Shown here piece after piece: positions 50,041 through 62,604 of a DNA stretch of 64,000 bases (the stretch's first letter is position 1; every line of letters begins with the position of its first letter). A model generated the notes under the pieces. That model had not been told where the DNA came from and did no database searches. It saw only the letters and a list, made by a program, of their open reading frames with translations. This stretch comes from Clusia tigrina (taxonomy: Eukaryota; Arthropoda; Insecta; Diptera; Clusiidae), in the NCBI GenBank assembly GCA_920105625.2, contig OV050032.1:71343879-71407878 (forward strand), written 5' to 3'. The position numbers and the translations under genes were made by a program.

Positions 50041-51609
50041 ACTCAAGGGTAGCATAGCTTTGAGCGATAGCTTTAAATTGACAAGAGGCTCGAGTACTTT
50101 ATTGTTACACACTCTCAAGGTTTTATGACGCTCCAGTAAAAAGTTACAAGCATTTGAATGTTGCAAACTTTGATAGGTGTAGGACGTACCGTATAGAAGT
50201 TAGGGCCATTTGAAGTTTTATCAGTGTTTGATTTGGGACTCAAGGGTAGCATAGCTTTGAGCGATAGCTTAAATTGACAAGAGGCTCGAGTACTTTATTG
50301 TTACAAAATTTCAAGGTTCTATGACGCTCCAGTAAAAAGTTGCAAGCATTTGAATGTTGCAAACTTTGATAGATGTTGGTTATACCGTATAGAAGTTAGG
50401 GCTATTTGAAGTTTTATCAGTGTTTGATTTGGGACTCAAGGGTAGGATAGCTTTGAGCGATAGCTTAAATTGACAAGACGCTCGAGTACTTTATTGTTAC
50501 AAAATTTCAAGGTTCTATGACGCTCCAGTAAAAAGTTGCAAGCATTTGTATGTTGCAAACTTTGATAGATGTAGGTTATACCATATAGAAGTTAATGCCA
50601 TTTGAAGTTTTATCAGTGTTTGATTTGGGACTCAAGGGTAGCATAGCTTTGAGCGATAGCTTAAATTGACAAGAGGTTCGAGTACTTTATTGTTACACAC
50701 TTTCAAGGTTTTATGACGCTCCAGTAAAAAGTTACAAGCATTTGAATGTTGCAAACTTTGATAGGTGTAGGACGTACCGTATAGAAGTTAGGGCCATTTG
50801 AAATTTTATCAGTGTTTGATTTGGAACTCAAGGGTAGCATTGCTTTGAGCGATAGCTTAAATTGACAAGAGGCTCGAGTACTTGATTGTTAAAAAATTTC
50901 AAGGTTTTATGACGCTTCAGTCAAAAGTTACAAGCATTTGTATGTTGCAAACTTTGATAGGTGTAGGACGTACCGTATAGAAGTTAGGGTCATTTGAAGT
51001 TTTATCAGTGTTTGATTTAGGACTCAAGGATAGCATAGCTTTGAGCGATAGCTTAAATTGACAAGAGGCTCGAGTACTATATTGTTAAAAAATTTCAAGG
51101 TTTTATGACGCTCCAGTTAAAATTTATAAGAATTTGTATGTTGCAAACGTTGATAGGTGTAGGACGTACTGTATAGAAGTTAGGGCCATTTGAAGTTTTA
51201 TCAGTGTTTGATTTGGGACTCAAGGGTAGCATAGTTTTGAGCGATAACTTAAATTGACAAGAGGCTCGAGTACTTTATTGTTACAAAATTTCAAGGTTTT
51301 ATGACGCTCCAGTAAAAAGTTACAAGCATTTGTATGTTGCAAACTTTGATAGGTGTAGGACGTACCGCATATAAGTTAGGGCCATTTGAAGTTTTATCAG
51401 TGTTTGATTTGGGACTCAAGGGTAGCAAAGCTTTGAACGATAGCTTAATATGACAAGAGGCTCGAGTACTTTATTGTTACAACATTTCAAGGTTTAATGA
51501 CGCTCCAGTAAAAAGTTACAAGCATTTCTATGTTACAAACTTTGATAAGTGTAGAACGTACCGTATAGAAGTTATTGCCATTTGTAGTTTTATCAGTGTT
51601 TGATTTGAG
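50041..51609. repeat. 1,569-bp tandem repeat, copy 1
   Basis: Eight monomers plus one extra base (GATAGCTTTAAATTG at 50,071). They include CGCTTCAGTCAAAAG, GTACTATATTG, AATTTATAAGAATTTG, CCGCATATAAG and GCAAAGCTTTGAACG, all found again 1,569 bp downstream. I saw three substitutions between copies, at 50,114, 50,353 and 51,090. Confidence 0.8.
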
Positions 51610-53178
51610 ACTCAAGGGTAGCATAGCTTTGAGCGATAGCTTTAAATTGACAAGAGGCTCGAGTACTTTATTGTTACACACTTTCAAGGTTTTATGACGC
51701 TCCAGTAAAAAGTTACAAGCATTTGAATGTTGCAAACTTTGATAGGTGTAGGACGTACCGTATAGAAGTTAGGGCCATTTGAAGTTTTATCAGTGTTTGA
51801 TTTGGGACTCAAGGGTAGCATAGCTTTGAGCGATAGCTTAAATTGACAAGAGGCTCGAGTACTTTATTGTTACAAAATTTCAAGGTTCTATGACGCTCCA
51901 GTAAAAAGTTGCAAGCATTTGTATGTTGCAAACTTTGATAGATGTTGGTTATACCGTATAGAAGTTAGGGCTATTTGAAGTTTTATCAGTGTTTGATTTG
52001 GGACTCAAGGGTAGGATAGCTTTGAGCGATAGCTTAAATTGACAAGACGCTCGAGTACTTTATTGTTACAAAATTTCAAGGTTCTATGACGCTCCAGTAA
52101 AAAGTTGCAAGCATTTGTATGTTGCAAACTTTGATAGATGTAGGTTATACCATATAGAAGTTAATGCCATTTGAAGTTTTATCAGTGTTTGATTTGGGAC
52201 TCAAGGGTAGCATAGCTTTGAGCGATAGCTTAAATTGACAAGAGGTTCGAGTACTTTATTGTTACACACTTTCAAGGTTTTATGACGCTCCAGTAAAAAG
52301 TTACAAGCATTTGAATGTTGCAAACTTTGATAGGTGTAGGACGTACCGTATAGAAGTTAGGGCCATTTGAAATTTTATCAGTGTTTGATTTGGAACTCAA
52401 GGGTAGCATTGCTTTGAGCGATAGCTTAAATTGACAAGAGGCTCGAGTACTTGATTGTTAAAAAATTTCAAGGTTTTATGACGCTTCAGTCAAAAGTTAC
52501 AAGCATTTGTATGTTGCAAACTTTGATAGGTGTAGGACGTACCGTATAGAAGTTAGGGTCATTTGAAGTTTTATCAGTGTTTGATTTAGGACTCAAGGAT
52601 AGCATAGCTTTGAGCGATAGCTTAAATTGACAAGAGGCTCGAGTACTATATTGTTAAACAATTTCAAGGTTTTATGACGCTCCAGTTAAAATTTATAAGA
52701 ATTTGTATGTTGCAAACGTTGATAGGTGTAGGACGTACTGTATAGAAGTTAGGGCCATTTGAAGTTTTATCAGTGTTTGATTTGGGACTCAAGGGTAGCA
52801 TAGTTTTGAGCGATAACTTAAATTGACAAGAGGCTCGAGTACTTTATTGTTACAAAATTTCAAGGTTTTATGACGCTCCAGTAAAAAGTTACAAGCATTT
52901 GTATGTTGCAAACTTTGATAGGTGTAGGACGTACCGCATATAAGTTAGGGCCATTTGAAGTTTTATCAGTGTTTGATTTGGGACTCAAGGGTAGCAAAGC
53001 TTTGAACGATAGCTTAATATGACAAGAGGCTCGAGTACTTTATTGTTACAACATTTCAAGGTTTAATGACGCTCCAGTAAAAAGTTACAAGCATTTCTAT
53101 GTTACAAACTTTGATAAGTGTAGAACGTACCGTATAGAAGTTATTGCCATTTGTAGTTTTATCAGTGTTTGATTTGAG
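51610..53178. repeat. 1,569-bp tandem repeat, copy 2
   Basis: Partner of 50,041-51,609. It ends where the sequence changes to GGTAGCGTAGC with GATAGCTTAAATTG (about 53,185), joining the block that also precedes copy 1 (49,240 onward). Confidence 0.8.
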
Positions 53179-56100
53179 ACTCAAGGGTAGCGTAGCTTTG
53201 AGCGATAGCTTAAATTGACAAGAGGCTCGAGTACTTTATTGTTACACACTTTCAAGGTTTTATGACGCTCCAGTAAAAAGTTACAAGCATTTGTATGTTG
53301 CAAACGTTGATAGGTGTAGGACGTACTGTATAGAAGTTAGGGCCATTTGAAGTTTTATCAGTGTTTGATTTGGGACTCAAGGGTAGCATAGCTTTGAGCG
53401 ATAACTTAAATTGACAAGAGGCTCGAGTACTTTATTGTTACAAAATTTCAAGGTTTTATGACGCTCCAGTAAAAAGTTACAAGCATTTGTATGTTGCAAA
53501 CTTTGATAGGTGTAGGACGTACCGCATAGAAGTTAGGGCTATTTGAAGTTTTATCAGTGTTTGATTTTGGACTCAAGGGTAGCATAGCTTTGAGCGATAG
53601 CTTAATATGACAAGAGGCTCGAGTACTTTATTGTTACAACATTTCAAGGTTTAATGACGCTCCAGTAAAAAGTTACAAGCATTTCTATGTTACAAACTTT
53701 GATAAGTGTAGAACGTACCGTATAGAAGTTATTGCCATTTGTAGTTTTATCAGTGTTTGATTTGAGATTCAAGGGTAGCGTAGCTTTGAGCGATAGCTTA
53801 AATTGACAAGAGGCTCGAGTACTTTATTGTTACACACTTTCAAGGTTTTATGACGCTCCAGTAAAAAGTTACAAGCATTTGTATGTTGCAAACTTTGATA
53901 GGTGTAGGACGTACCGTGTAGAAGTTAGGGCCATTTGAAGTTTTATCAGTGTTTGATTTGGGACTCAAGGGTAGCATAGCTTTGAGCGATAGCTTTAAAT
54001 TGACAAGAGGCTCGAGTACTTTATTGTTACACACTTTCAAGGTTTTATGACGCTCCAGTAAAAAGTTACAAGCATTTGAATGTTGCAAACTTTGATAGGT
54101 GTAGGACGTACCGTATAGAAGTTAGGGCCATTTGAAGTTTTATCAGTGTTTGATTTGGGACTCAAGGGTAGCATAGCTTTGAGCGATAGCTTAAATTGAC
54201 AAGAGGCTCGAGTACTTTATTGTTACAAAATTTCAAGGTTCTATGACGCTCCAGTAAAAAGTTGCAAGCATTTGTATGTTGCAAACTTTGATAGATGTTG
54301 GTTATACCGTATAGAAGTTAGGGCCATTTGAAGTTTTATCAGTGTTTGATTTGGGACTCAAGGGTAGCATAGCTTTGAGCGATAGCTTAAATTGACAAGA
54401 GGCTCGAGTACTTTATTGTTACAAAATTTCAAGGTTCTATGACGCTCCAGTAAAAAGTTGCAAGCATTTGTATGTTGCATACTTTGATAGATGTAGGTTA
54501 TACCATATAGAAGTTAATGCCATTTGAAGTTTTATCAGTGTTTGATTTGGAACTCAAGGGTAGCATAGCTTTGAGCGATAGCTTAAATTGACAAGAGGCT
54601 CGAGTACTTTATTGTTACAAAATTTCAAGGTTCTATGACGCTCCAGTAAAAAGTTGCAAGCATTTGTATGTTGCAAACTTTGATAGATGTAGGTTATGCC
54701 GTATAGAAGTTAGGGCCATTTGAAGTTTTATCAGTGTTTGATTTGGGACTCAAGGGTAGGATAGCTTTTAGCGATAGCTTCAATTGACAAGAGGCTCGAG
54801 TACTTTATTGTTACACACTTTCAAGGTTTTATGACGCTCCAGTAAAAAGTTACAAGCATTTGTATGTTGCAAACTTTGATAGGTGTAGGACGTACCGTAT
54901 AGAAGTTAGGGACATTTGAAGTTTTATCAGTGTTTGATTTGGGACTCAAGGGTAGCATAGCTTTGAGCGATAGCTTAAATTGACAAGAGGCTCGAGTACT
55001 TTATTGTTACACACTTTCAAGGTTTTATGACGCTCTATTAAAAAGTTACAAGCATTTGTATGTTGCAAACTTTGATAGGTGTAGGACGTACTGTATAGAA
55101 GTTAGGGCCATTTGAAGTTTTATCAGTGTTTGATTTGGGACTCAAGGGTAGCATAGCTTTGAGCGATAGCTTAAATTGACAAGACGCTCGAGTACTTTAT
55201 TGTTACAAAATTTCAAGGATTTATGACGCTCCAGTAAAAAGTTACAAGCATTTGAATGTTGCAAACTTTGATAGGTGTAGGACGTACCGTATAGAAGTTA
55301 GGGCCATTTGAAATTTTATCAGTGTTTGATTTGGGACTCAAGGGTAGCATTGCTTTGAGCGATAGCTTAAATTGACAAGAGGCTCGAGTACTTTATTGTT
55401 ACAAAATTTCAAGGTTCTATGACGCTCCAGTAAAAAGTTGCAAGCATTTGTATGTTGCAAACTTTGATAGATGTTGGTTATACCGTATAGAAGTTAGGGC
55501 CATTTGAAGTTCTATCAGTGTTTGATTTGGGACTCAAGGGTAGCATAGCTTTGAGCGATAGCTTAAATTGACAAGAGGCTCGAGTACTTTATTGTTACAA
55601 AATTTCAAGGTTCTATGACGCTCCAGTAAAAAGTTGCAAGCATTTGTATGTTGCAAACTTTGATAGATGTAGGTTATACCATATAGAAGTTAATGCCAAT
55701 TGAAGTTTTATCAGTGTTTGATTTGGGACTCAAGGGTAGCATAGCTTTGAACGATAGCTTAAATTGACAAGAGGCTCGAGTACTTGATTGTTAAAAAATT
55801 TCAAGGTTTTATGACGCTCCAGTTAAAAGTTACAAGCATTTGTATGTTGCAAACGTTGATACGTGTAGGACGTACTGTATAGAAGTTAGGACCATTTGAA
55901 GTTTTATCAGTGTTTGATTTGGGACTCAAGGGTAGCATAGCTTTGAGCGATAACTTAAATTGACAAGAGGCTCGAGTACTTTATTGTTACAAAATTTCAA
56001 GGTTTTATGACGCTCCAGTAAAAAGTTACAAGCATTTGTATGTTGCAAACTTTGATAGGTGTAGGACGTACCGTATAGAAGTTAGGGCCATTTGAAGTTT

Positions 56101-56360
56101 TATCAGTGTTTGATTTGGGACTCAAGGGTAGCATAGCTTTGGGCGATAGCTTAAATTGACAAGAGGCTCGAGTACTTTATTGTTACAAAATTTCAAGGTT
56201 CTATGACGCTCCAGTAAAAAGTTGCAAGCATTTGTATGTTGCAAACTTTGATAGATGTTGGTTATACCGTATAGAAGTTAGGGCTATTTGAAGTTTTATC
56301 AGTGTTTGATTTGGGACTCAAGGGTAGCATAGCTTTGAGCGATAGCTTAAATTGACAAGA
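53179..56360. repeat. Mixed monomers leading to the 3,122-bp HOR
   Basis: It starts with the repeat of 49,240-50,040, including the GATAGCTTTAAATTG insertion at 53,993. C-type monomers then alternate with GTTACACAC and consensus units. GATAGATGTTGG and GATAGATGTAGG forms of C appear side by side, and ACCATATAG with GTTAATGCC marks one of them. No gene or unique DNA is present. Confidence 0.7.
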
Positions 56361-57622
56361 GGCTCGAGTACGTTATTGTTACAAAATTTCAAGGTTCTAT
56401 GACGCTCCAGTAAAAAGTTGCAAGCATTTGTATGTTGCAAACTTTGATAGATGTAGGTTATACCATATAGAAGTTAATGCCATTTGAAGTTTTTATCAGT
56501 GTTTGATTTGGGACTCAAGGGTAGCATAGCTTTGAGCGATAGCTTAAATTGACAAGAGGTTCGAGTACTTTATTGTTACACACTTTCAAGGTTTTATGAC
56601 GCTCCAGTAAAAAGTTACAAGCATTTGAATGTTGCAAACTTTGATAGGTGTAGGACGTACCGCATAGAAGTTAGAGCCATTTGAAATTTTACCAGTGTTT
56701 GATTTGGAACTCAAGGGTAGCATTGCTTTGAGCGATAGCATAAATTGACAAGAGGCTCGAGTACTTGATTGTTAAAAAATTTCAAGGTTTTATGACGCTC
56801 CAGTCAAAAGTTACAAGCATTTGTATGTTGCAAACGTTGATAGGTGTAGGACGTACTGTATAGAAGTTAGGGCCATTTGAAGTTTTATCAGTGTTTGATT
56901 TGGGACTCAAGGGTAGCATAGCTTTGAGCGATAACTTAAATTGACAAGAGGCTCGAGTACTTTATTGTTACAAAATTTCAAGGTTTTATGACGCTCCAGT
57001 AAAAAGTTACAAGCATTTGTATGTTGCAAACTTTGATAGGTGTAGGACGTACCGTATAGAAGTTAGGGCCATTTGAAGTTTTATCAGTGTTTGATTTGGG
57101 ACTCAAGGGTAGCATAGCTTTGAGCGATAGCTTAATATGACAAGAGGCTCGAGTACTTTATTGTTACAACATTTCAAGGTTTAATGACGCTCCAGTAAAA
57201 AGTTACAAGCATTTCTATGTTACAAACTTTGATAAGTGTAGACCGTACCGTATAGAAGTTATTGCCATTTGTAGTTTTATCAGTGTTTGATTTGAGACTC
57301 AAGGGTAGCGTAGCTTTGAGCGATAGCTTAAATGGACAAGAGGCTCGAGTACTTTATTGTTACACACTTTCAAGGTTTTATGACGCTCCAGTAAAAAGTT
57401 ACAAGCATTTGTATGTTGCAAACTTTGATAGGTGTAGGACGTACCGTGTAGAAGTTAGGGCCATTTGAAGTTTTATCAGTGTTTGATTTGGGACTCAAGG
57501 GTAGCATAGCTTTGAGCGATAGCTTTAATTTGACTAGAGGCTCGAGTACTTTATTGTTACACACTTTCAAGGTTTATGACGCTCCAGTAAAAAGTTACAA
57601 GCATTTGAATGTTGCAAACTTT

Positions 57623-57640
57623 GATAGGTGAGAAGTTAGG
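57623..57640. other. 15-bp deletion tag in a monomer
   Basis: GATAGGTG is joined directly to AGAAGTTAGGGCC; the 15 bases between (TAGGACGTACCGTAT in the consensus) are missing. The junction lies at 57,630/57,631 and recurs at 60,752/60,753 and 63,874/63,875. It is one of the features that fix the HOR period at 3,122. Confidence 0.9.
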
Positions 57641-58091
57641 GCCATTTGAAGTTTTATCAGTGTTTGTTTTGGGACTCAAGGGTAGCATAGCTTTGAGCGA
57701 TAGCTTAAATTGACAAGAGGCTCGAGTACTTTATTGTTACAAAATTTCAAGGTTTTATGACGCTCCAGTAAAAAGTTGCAAGCATTTGTATGTTGCAAAC
57801 TTTGATAGATGTTGGTTATACCGTATAGAAGTTAGGGCCATTTGAAGTTTTATCAGTGTTTGATTTGGAACTCAAGGGTAGCATAGCTTTGCGCGATAGC
57901 TTAAATTGACAAGAGGCTCGAGTACTTTATTGTTACAAAATTTCAAGGTTCTATGACGCTCCAGTAAAAAGTTGCAAGCATTTGTATGTTGCAAACTTTG
58001 ATAGATGTAGGTTATACCATATAGAAGTTAATGCCATTTGAAGTTGTATCAGTGTTTGATTTGGAACTCAAGGGTAGCATAGCTTTGCGCG

Positions 58092-59330
58092 ATAGCTTAA
58101 ATTGACAAGAGGCTCGAGTACTTTATTGTTACAAAATTTCAAGGTTCTATGACGCTCCAGTAAAAAGTTGCAAGCATTTGTAAGTTGCAAACTTTGATAG
58201 ATGTAGGTTATGCCGTATAGAAGTTAGGGCCATTCGAAGTTTTATCAGTGTTTGATTTTGGACTCAAGGGTAGGATAGCTTTTAGCGATAGCTTAAATTG
58301 ACAAGACGCTCGAGTACTTTATTGTTACAAAATTTCAAGGTTTTATGACGCTCCAGTAAAAAGTTACAAGCACTTGAATGTTGCAAACTTTGATAGGTGT
58401 AGGACGTACCGTATAGAAGTTAGGGCCATTTGAAATTTTATCAGTGTTTGATTTGGGACTCAAGGGTAGCATTGCTTTGAGCGATAGCTTAAATTGACAA
58501 GAGGCTCGAGTACTTTATTGTTACAAAATTTCAAGGTTCTATGACGCTCCAGTAAAAAGTTGCAAGCATTTGTATGTTGCAAACTTTGATAGATGTTGGT
58601 TATACCGTATAGAAGTTAGGGCCATTTGAAGTTTTATCAGTGTTTGATTTGGGACTCAAGGGTAGCATAGCTTTGAGCGATAGCTTAAATTGACAAGAGG
58701 CTCGAGTACTTTATTGTTACAAAATTTCAAGGTTCTATGACGCTCCAGTAAAAAGTTGCAAGCATTTGTAAGTTGCAAACTTTGATAGATGTAGGTTATG
58801 CCGTATAGAAGTTAGGGCCATTCGAAGTTTTATCAGTGTTTGATTTTGGACTCAAGGGTAGGATAGCTTTTAGCGATAGCTTAAATTGACAAGACGCTCG
58901 AGTACTTTATTGTTACAAAATTTCAAGGTTTTATGACGCTCCAGTAAAAAGTTACAAGCATTTGAATGTTGCAAACTTTGATAGGTGTAGGACGTACCGT
59001 ATAGAAGTTAGGGCCATTTGAAATTTTATCAGTGTTTGATTTGGGACTCAAGGGTAGCATTGCTTTGAGCGATAGCTTAAATTGACAAGAGGCTCGAGTA
59101 CTTTATTGTTACAAAATTTCAAGGTTCTATGACGCTCCAGTAAAAAGTTGCAAGCATTTGTATGTTGCAAACTTTGATAGATGTTGGTTATACCGTATAG
59201 AAGTTAGGGCCATTTGAAGTTTTATCAGTGTTTGATTTGGGACTCAAGGGTAGCATAGCTTTGAGCGATAGCTTAAATTGACAAGAGGCTCGAGTACTTT
59301 ATTGTTACAAAATTTCAAGGTTCTATGACG
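58092..59330. repeat. 588-bp (3-monomer) internal tandem duplication in the HOR
   Basis: The trio with GTAAGTTGC, then CATTCGAAG with GATTTTGGACTC and GACGCTCGAG, then AAATTTTATCAG with GCATTGC, is present twice. CATTCGAAG is at 58,231 and 58,819. The same pair is in HOR copy 2 at about 61,214-62,452, so it predates the 3,122-bp amplification. Confidence 0.8.
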
Positions 59331-59482
59331 TTCCAGTAAACAGTTGCAAGCATTTGTATGTTGCAAACTTTGATAGATGTAGGTTATACCGTATTGAAGT
59401 TAGGGCCATTTGAAGTTTTATCAGTGTTTGATTTGAGACTCAAGGGTAGGATAGCTTTTAGCGATAGCTTAAATTGACAAGA

Positions 59483-62400
59483 GGCTCGAGTACGTTATTG
59501 TTACAAAATTTCAAGGTTCTATGACGCTCCAGTAAAAAGTTGCAAGCATTTGTATGTTGCAAACTTTGATAGATGTAGGTTATACCATATAGAAGTTAAT
59601 GCCATTTGAAGTTTTTATCAGTGTTTGATTTGGGACTCAAGGGTAGCATAGCTTTGAGCGATAGCTTAAATTGACAAGAGGTTCGAGTACTTTATTGTTA
59701 CACACTTTCAAGGTTTTATGACGCTCCAGTAAAAAGTTACAAGCATTTGAATGTTGCAAACTTTGATAGGTGTAGGACGTACCGCATAGAAGTTAGAGCC
59801 ATTTGAAATTTTACCAGTGTTTGATTTGGAACTCAAGGGTAGCATTGCTTTGAGCGATAGCATAAATTGACAAGAGGCTCGAGTACTTGATTGTTAAAAA
59901 ATTTCAAGGTTTTATGACGCTCCAGTCAAAAGTTACAAGCATTTGTATGTTGCAAACGTTGATAGGTGTAGGACGTACTGTATAGAAGTTAGGGCCATTT
60001 GAAGTTTTATCAGTGTTTGATTTGGGACTCAAGGGTAGCATAGCTTTGAGCGATAACTTAAATTGACAAGAGGCTCGAGTACTTTATTGTTACAAAATTT
60101 CAAGGTTTTATGACGCTCCAGTAAAAAGTTACAAGCATTTGTATGTTGCAAACTTTGATAGGTGTAGGACGTACCGTATAGAAGTTAGGGCCATTTGAAG
60201 TTTTATCAGTGTTTGATTTGGGACTCAAGGGTAGCATAGCTTTGAGCGATAGCTTAATATGACAAGAGGCTCGAGTACTTTATTGTTACAACATTTCAAG
60301 GTTTAATGACGCTCCAGTAAAAAGTTACAAGCATTTCTATGTTACAAACTTTGATAAGTGTAGACCGTACCGTATAGAAGTTATTGCCATTTGTAGTTTT
60401 ATCAGTGTTTGATTTGAGACTCAAGGGTAGCGTAGCTTTGAGCGATAGCTTAAATGGACAAGAGGCTCGAGTACTTTATTGTTACACACTTTCAAGGTTT
60501 TATGACGCTCCAGTAAAAAGTTACAAGCATTTGTATGTTGCAAACTTTGATAGGTGTAGGACGTACCGTGTAGAAGTTAGGGCCATTTGAAGTTTTATCA
60601 GTGTTTGATTTGGGACTCAAGGGTAGCATAGCTTTGAGCGATAGCTTTAATTTGACTAGAGGCTCGAGTACTTTATTGTTACACACTTTCAAGGTTTATG
60701 ACGCTCCAGTAAAAAGTTACAAGCATTTGAATGTTGCAAACTTTGATAGGTGAGAAGTTAGGGCCATTTGAAGTTTTATCAGTGTTTGTTTTGGGACTCA
60801 AGGGTAGCATAGCTTTGAGCGATAGCTTAAATTGACAAGAGGCTCGAGTACTTTATTGTTACAAAATTTCAAGGTTTTATGACGCTCCAGTAAAAAGTTG
60901 CAAGCATTTGTATGTTGCAAACTTTGATAGATGTTGGTTATACCGTATAGAAGTTAGGGCCATTTGAAGTTTTATCAGTGTTTGATTTGGGACTCAAGGG
61001 TAGCATAGCTTTGAGCGATAGCTTAAATTGACAAGAGGCTCGAGTACTTTATTGTTACAAAATTTCAAGGTTCTATGACGCTCCAGTAAAAAGTTGCAAG
61101 CATTTGTATGTTGCAAACTTTGATAGATGTAGGTTATACCATATAGAAGTTAATGCCATTTGAAGTTGTATCAGTGTTTGATTTGGAACTCAAGGGTAGC
61201 ATAGCTTTGCGCGATAGCTTAAATTGACAAGAGGCTCGAGTACTTTATTGTTACAAAATTTCAAGGTTCTATGACGCTCCAGTAAAAAGTTGCAAGCATT
61301 TGTAAGTTGCAAACTTTGATAGATGTAGGTTATGCCGTATAGAAGTTAGGGCCATTCGAAGTTTTATCAGTGTTTGATTTTGGACTCAAGGGTAGGATAG
61401 CTTTTAGCGATAGCTTAAATTGACAAGACGCTCGAGTACTTTATTGTTACAAAATTTCAAGGTTTTATGACGCTCCAGTAAAAAGTTACAAGCATTTGAA
61501 TGTTGCAAACTTTGATAGGTGTAGGACGTACCGTATAGAAGTTAGGGCCATTTGAAATTTTATCAGTGTTTGATTTGGGACTCAAGGGTAGCATTGCTTT
61601 GAGCGATAGCTTAAATTGACAAGAGGCTCGAGTACTTTATTGTTACAAAATTTCAAGGTTCTATGACGCTCCAGTAAAAAGTTGCAAGCATTTGTATGTT
61701 GCAAACTTTGATAGATGTTGGTTATACCGTATAGAAGTTAGGGCCATTTGAAGTTTTATCAGTGTTTGATTTGGGACTCAAGGGTAGCATAGCTTTGAGC
61801 GATAGCTTAAATTGACAAGAGGCTCGAGTACTTTATTGTTACAAAATTTCAAGGTTCTATGACGCTCCAGTAAAAAGTTGCAAGCATTTGTAAGTTGCAA
61901 ACTTTGATAGATGTAGGTTATGCCGTATAGAAGTTAGGGCCATTCGAAGTTTTATCAGTGTTTGATTTTGGACTCAAGGGTAGGATAGCTTTTAGCGATA
62001 GCTTAAATTGACAAGACGCTCGAGTACTTTATTGTTACAAAATTTCAAGGTTTTATGACGCTCCAGTAAAAAGTTACAAGCATTTGAATGTTGCAAACTT
62101 TGATAGGTGTAGGACGTACCGTATAGAAGTTAGGGCCATTTGAAATTTTATCAGTGTTTGATTTGGGACTCAAGGGTAGCATTGCTTTGAGCGATAGCTT
62201 AAATTGACAAGAGGCTCGAGTACTTTATTGTTACAAAATTTCAAGGTTCTATGACGCTCCAGTAAAAAGTTGCAAGCATTTGTATGTTGCAAACTTTGAT
62301 AGATGTTGGTTATACCGTATAGAAGTTAGGGCCATTTGAAGTTTTATCAGTGTTTGATTTGGGACTCAAGGGTAGCATAGCTTTGAGCGATAGCTTAAAT

Positions 62401-62604
62401 TGACAAGAGGCTCGAGTACTTTATTGTTACAAAATTTCAAGGTTCTATGACGTTCCAGTAAACAGTTGCAAGCATTTGTATGTTGCAAACTTTGATAGAT
62501 GTAGGTTATACCGTATTGAAGTTAGGGCCATTTGAAGTTTTATCAGTGTTTGATTTGGGACTCAAGGGTAGGATAGCTTTTAGCGATAGCTTAAATTGAC
62601 AAGA
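59483..62604. repeat. 3,122-bp HOR (16 monomers), copy 2
   Basis: The marker GAGTACGTTATTG lies at 59,491, exactly 3,122 bp from copy 1, and all four indel tags are shared. By eye there are only a handful of substitutions against each neighbour copy. Confidence 0.85.

Larger units (their letters stand above)
56361..59482. repeat. 3,122-bp HOR (16 monomers), copy 1
   Basis: It starts at the marker GAGTACGTTATTG (56,369). Length tags are GAAGTTTTTATCAG (+1), GATAGCTTTAATTTGAC (+1), AAGGTTTATGACG (-1) and GATAGGTGAGAAG (-15), which sum to 16 x 196 minus 14. Eight of the 16 monomers have GTTGCAAG. The unit contains a three-monomer internal duplication. Compared with copy 2 it has GGAACTC and GCGCG in the monomer at about 57,837, and CACTTGAATG near 58,373. 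Confidence 0.85.
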
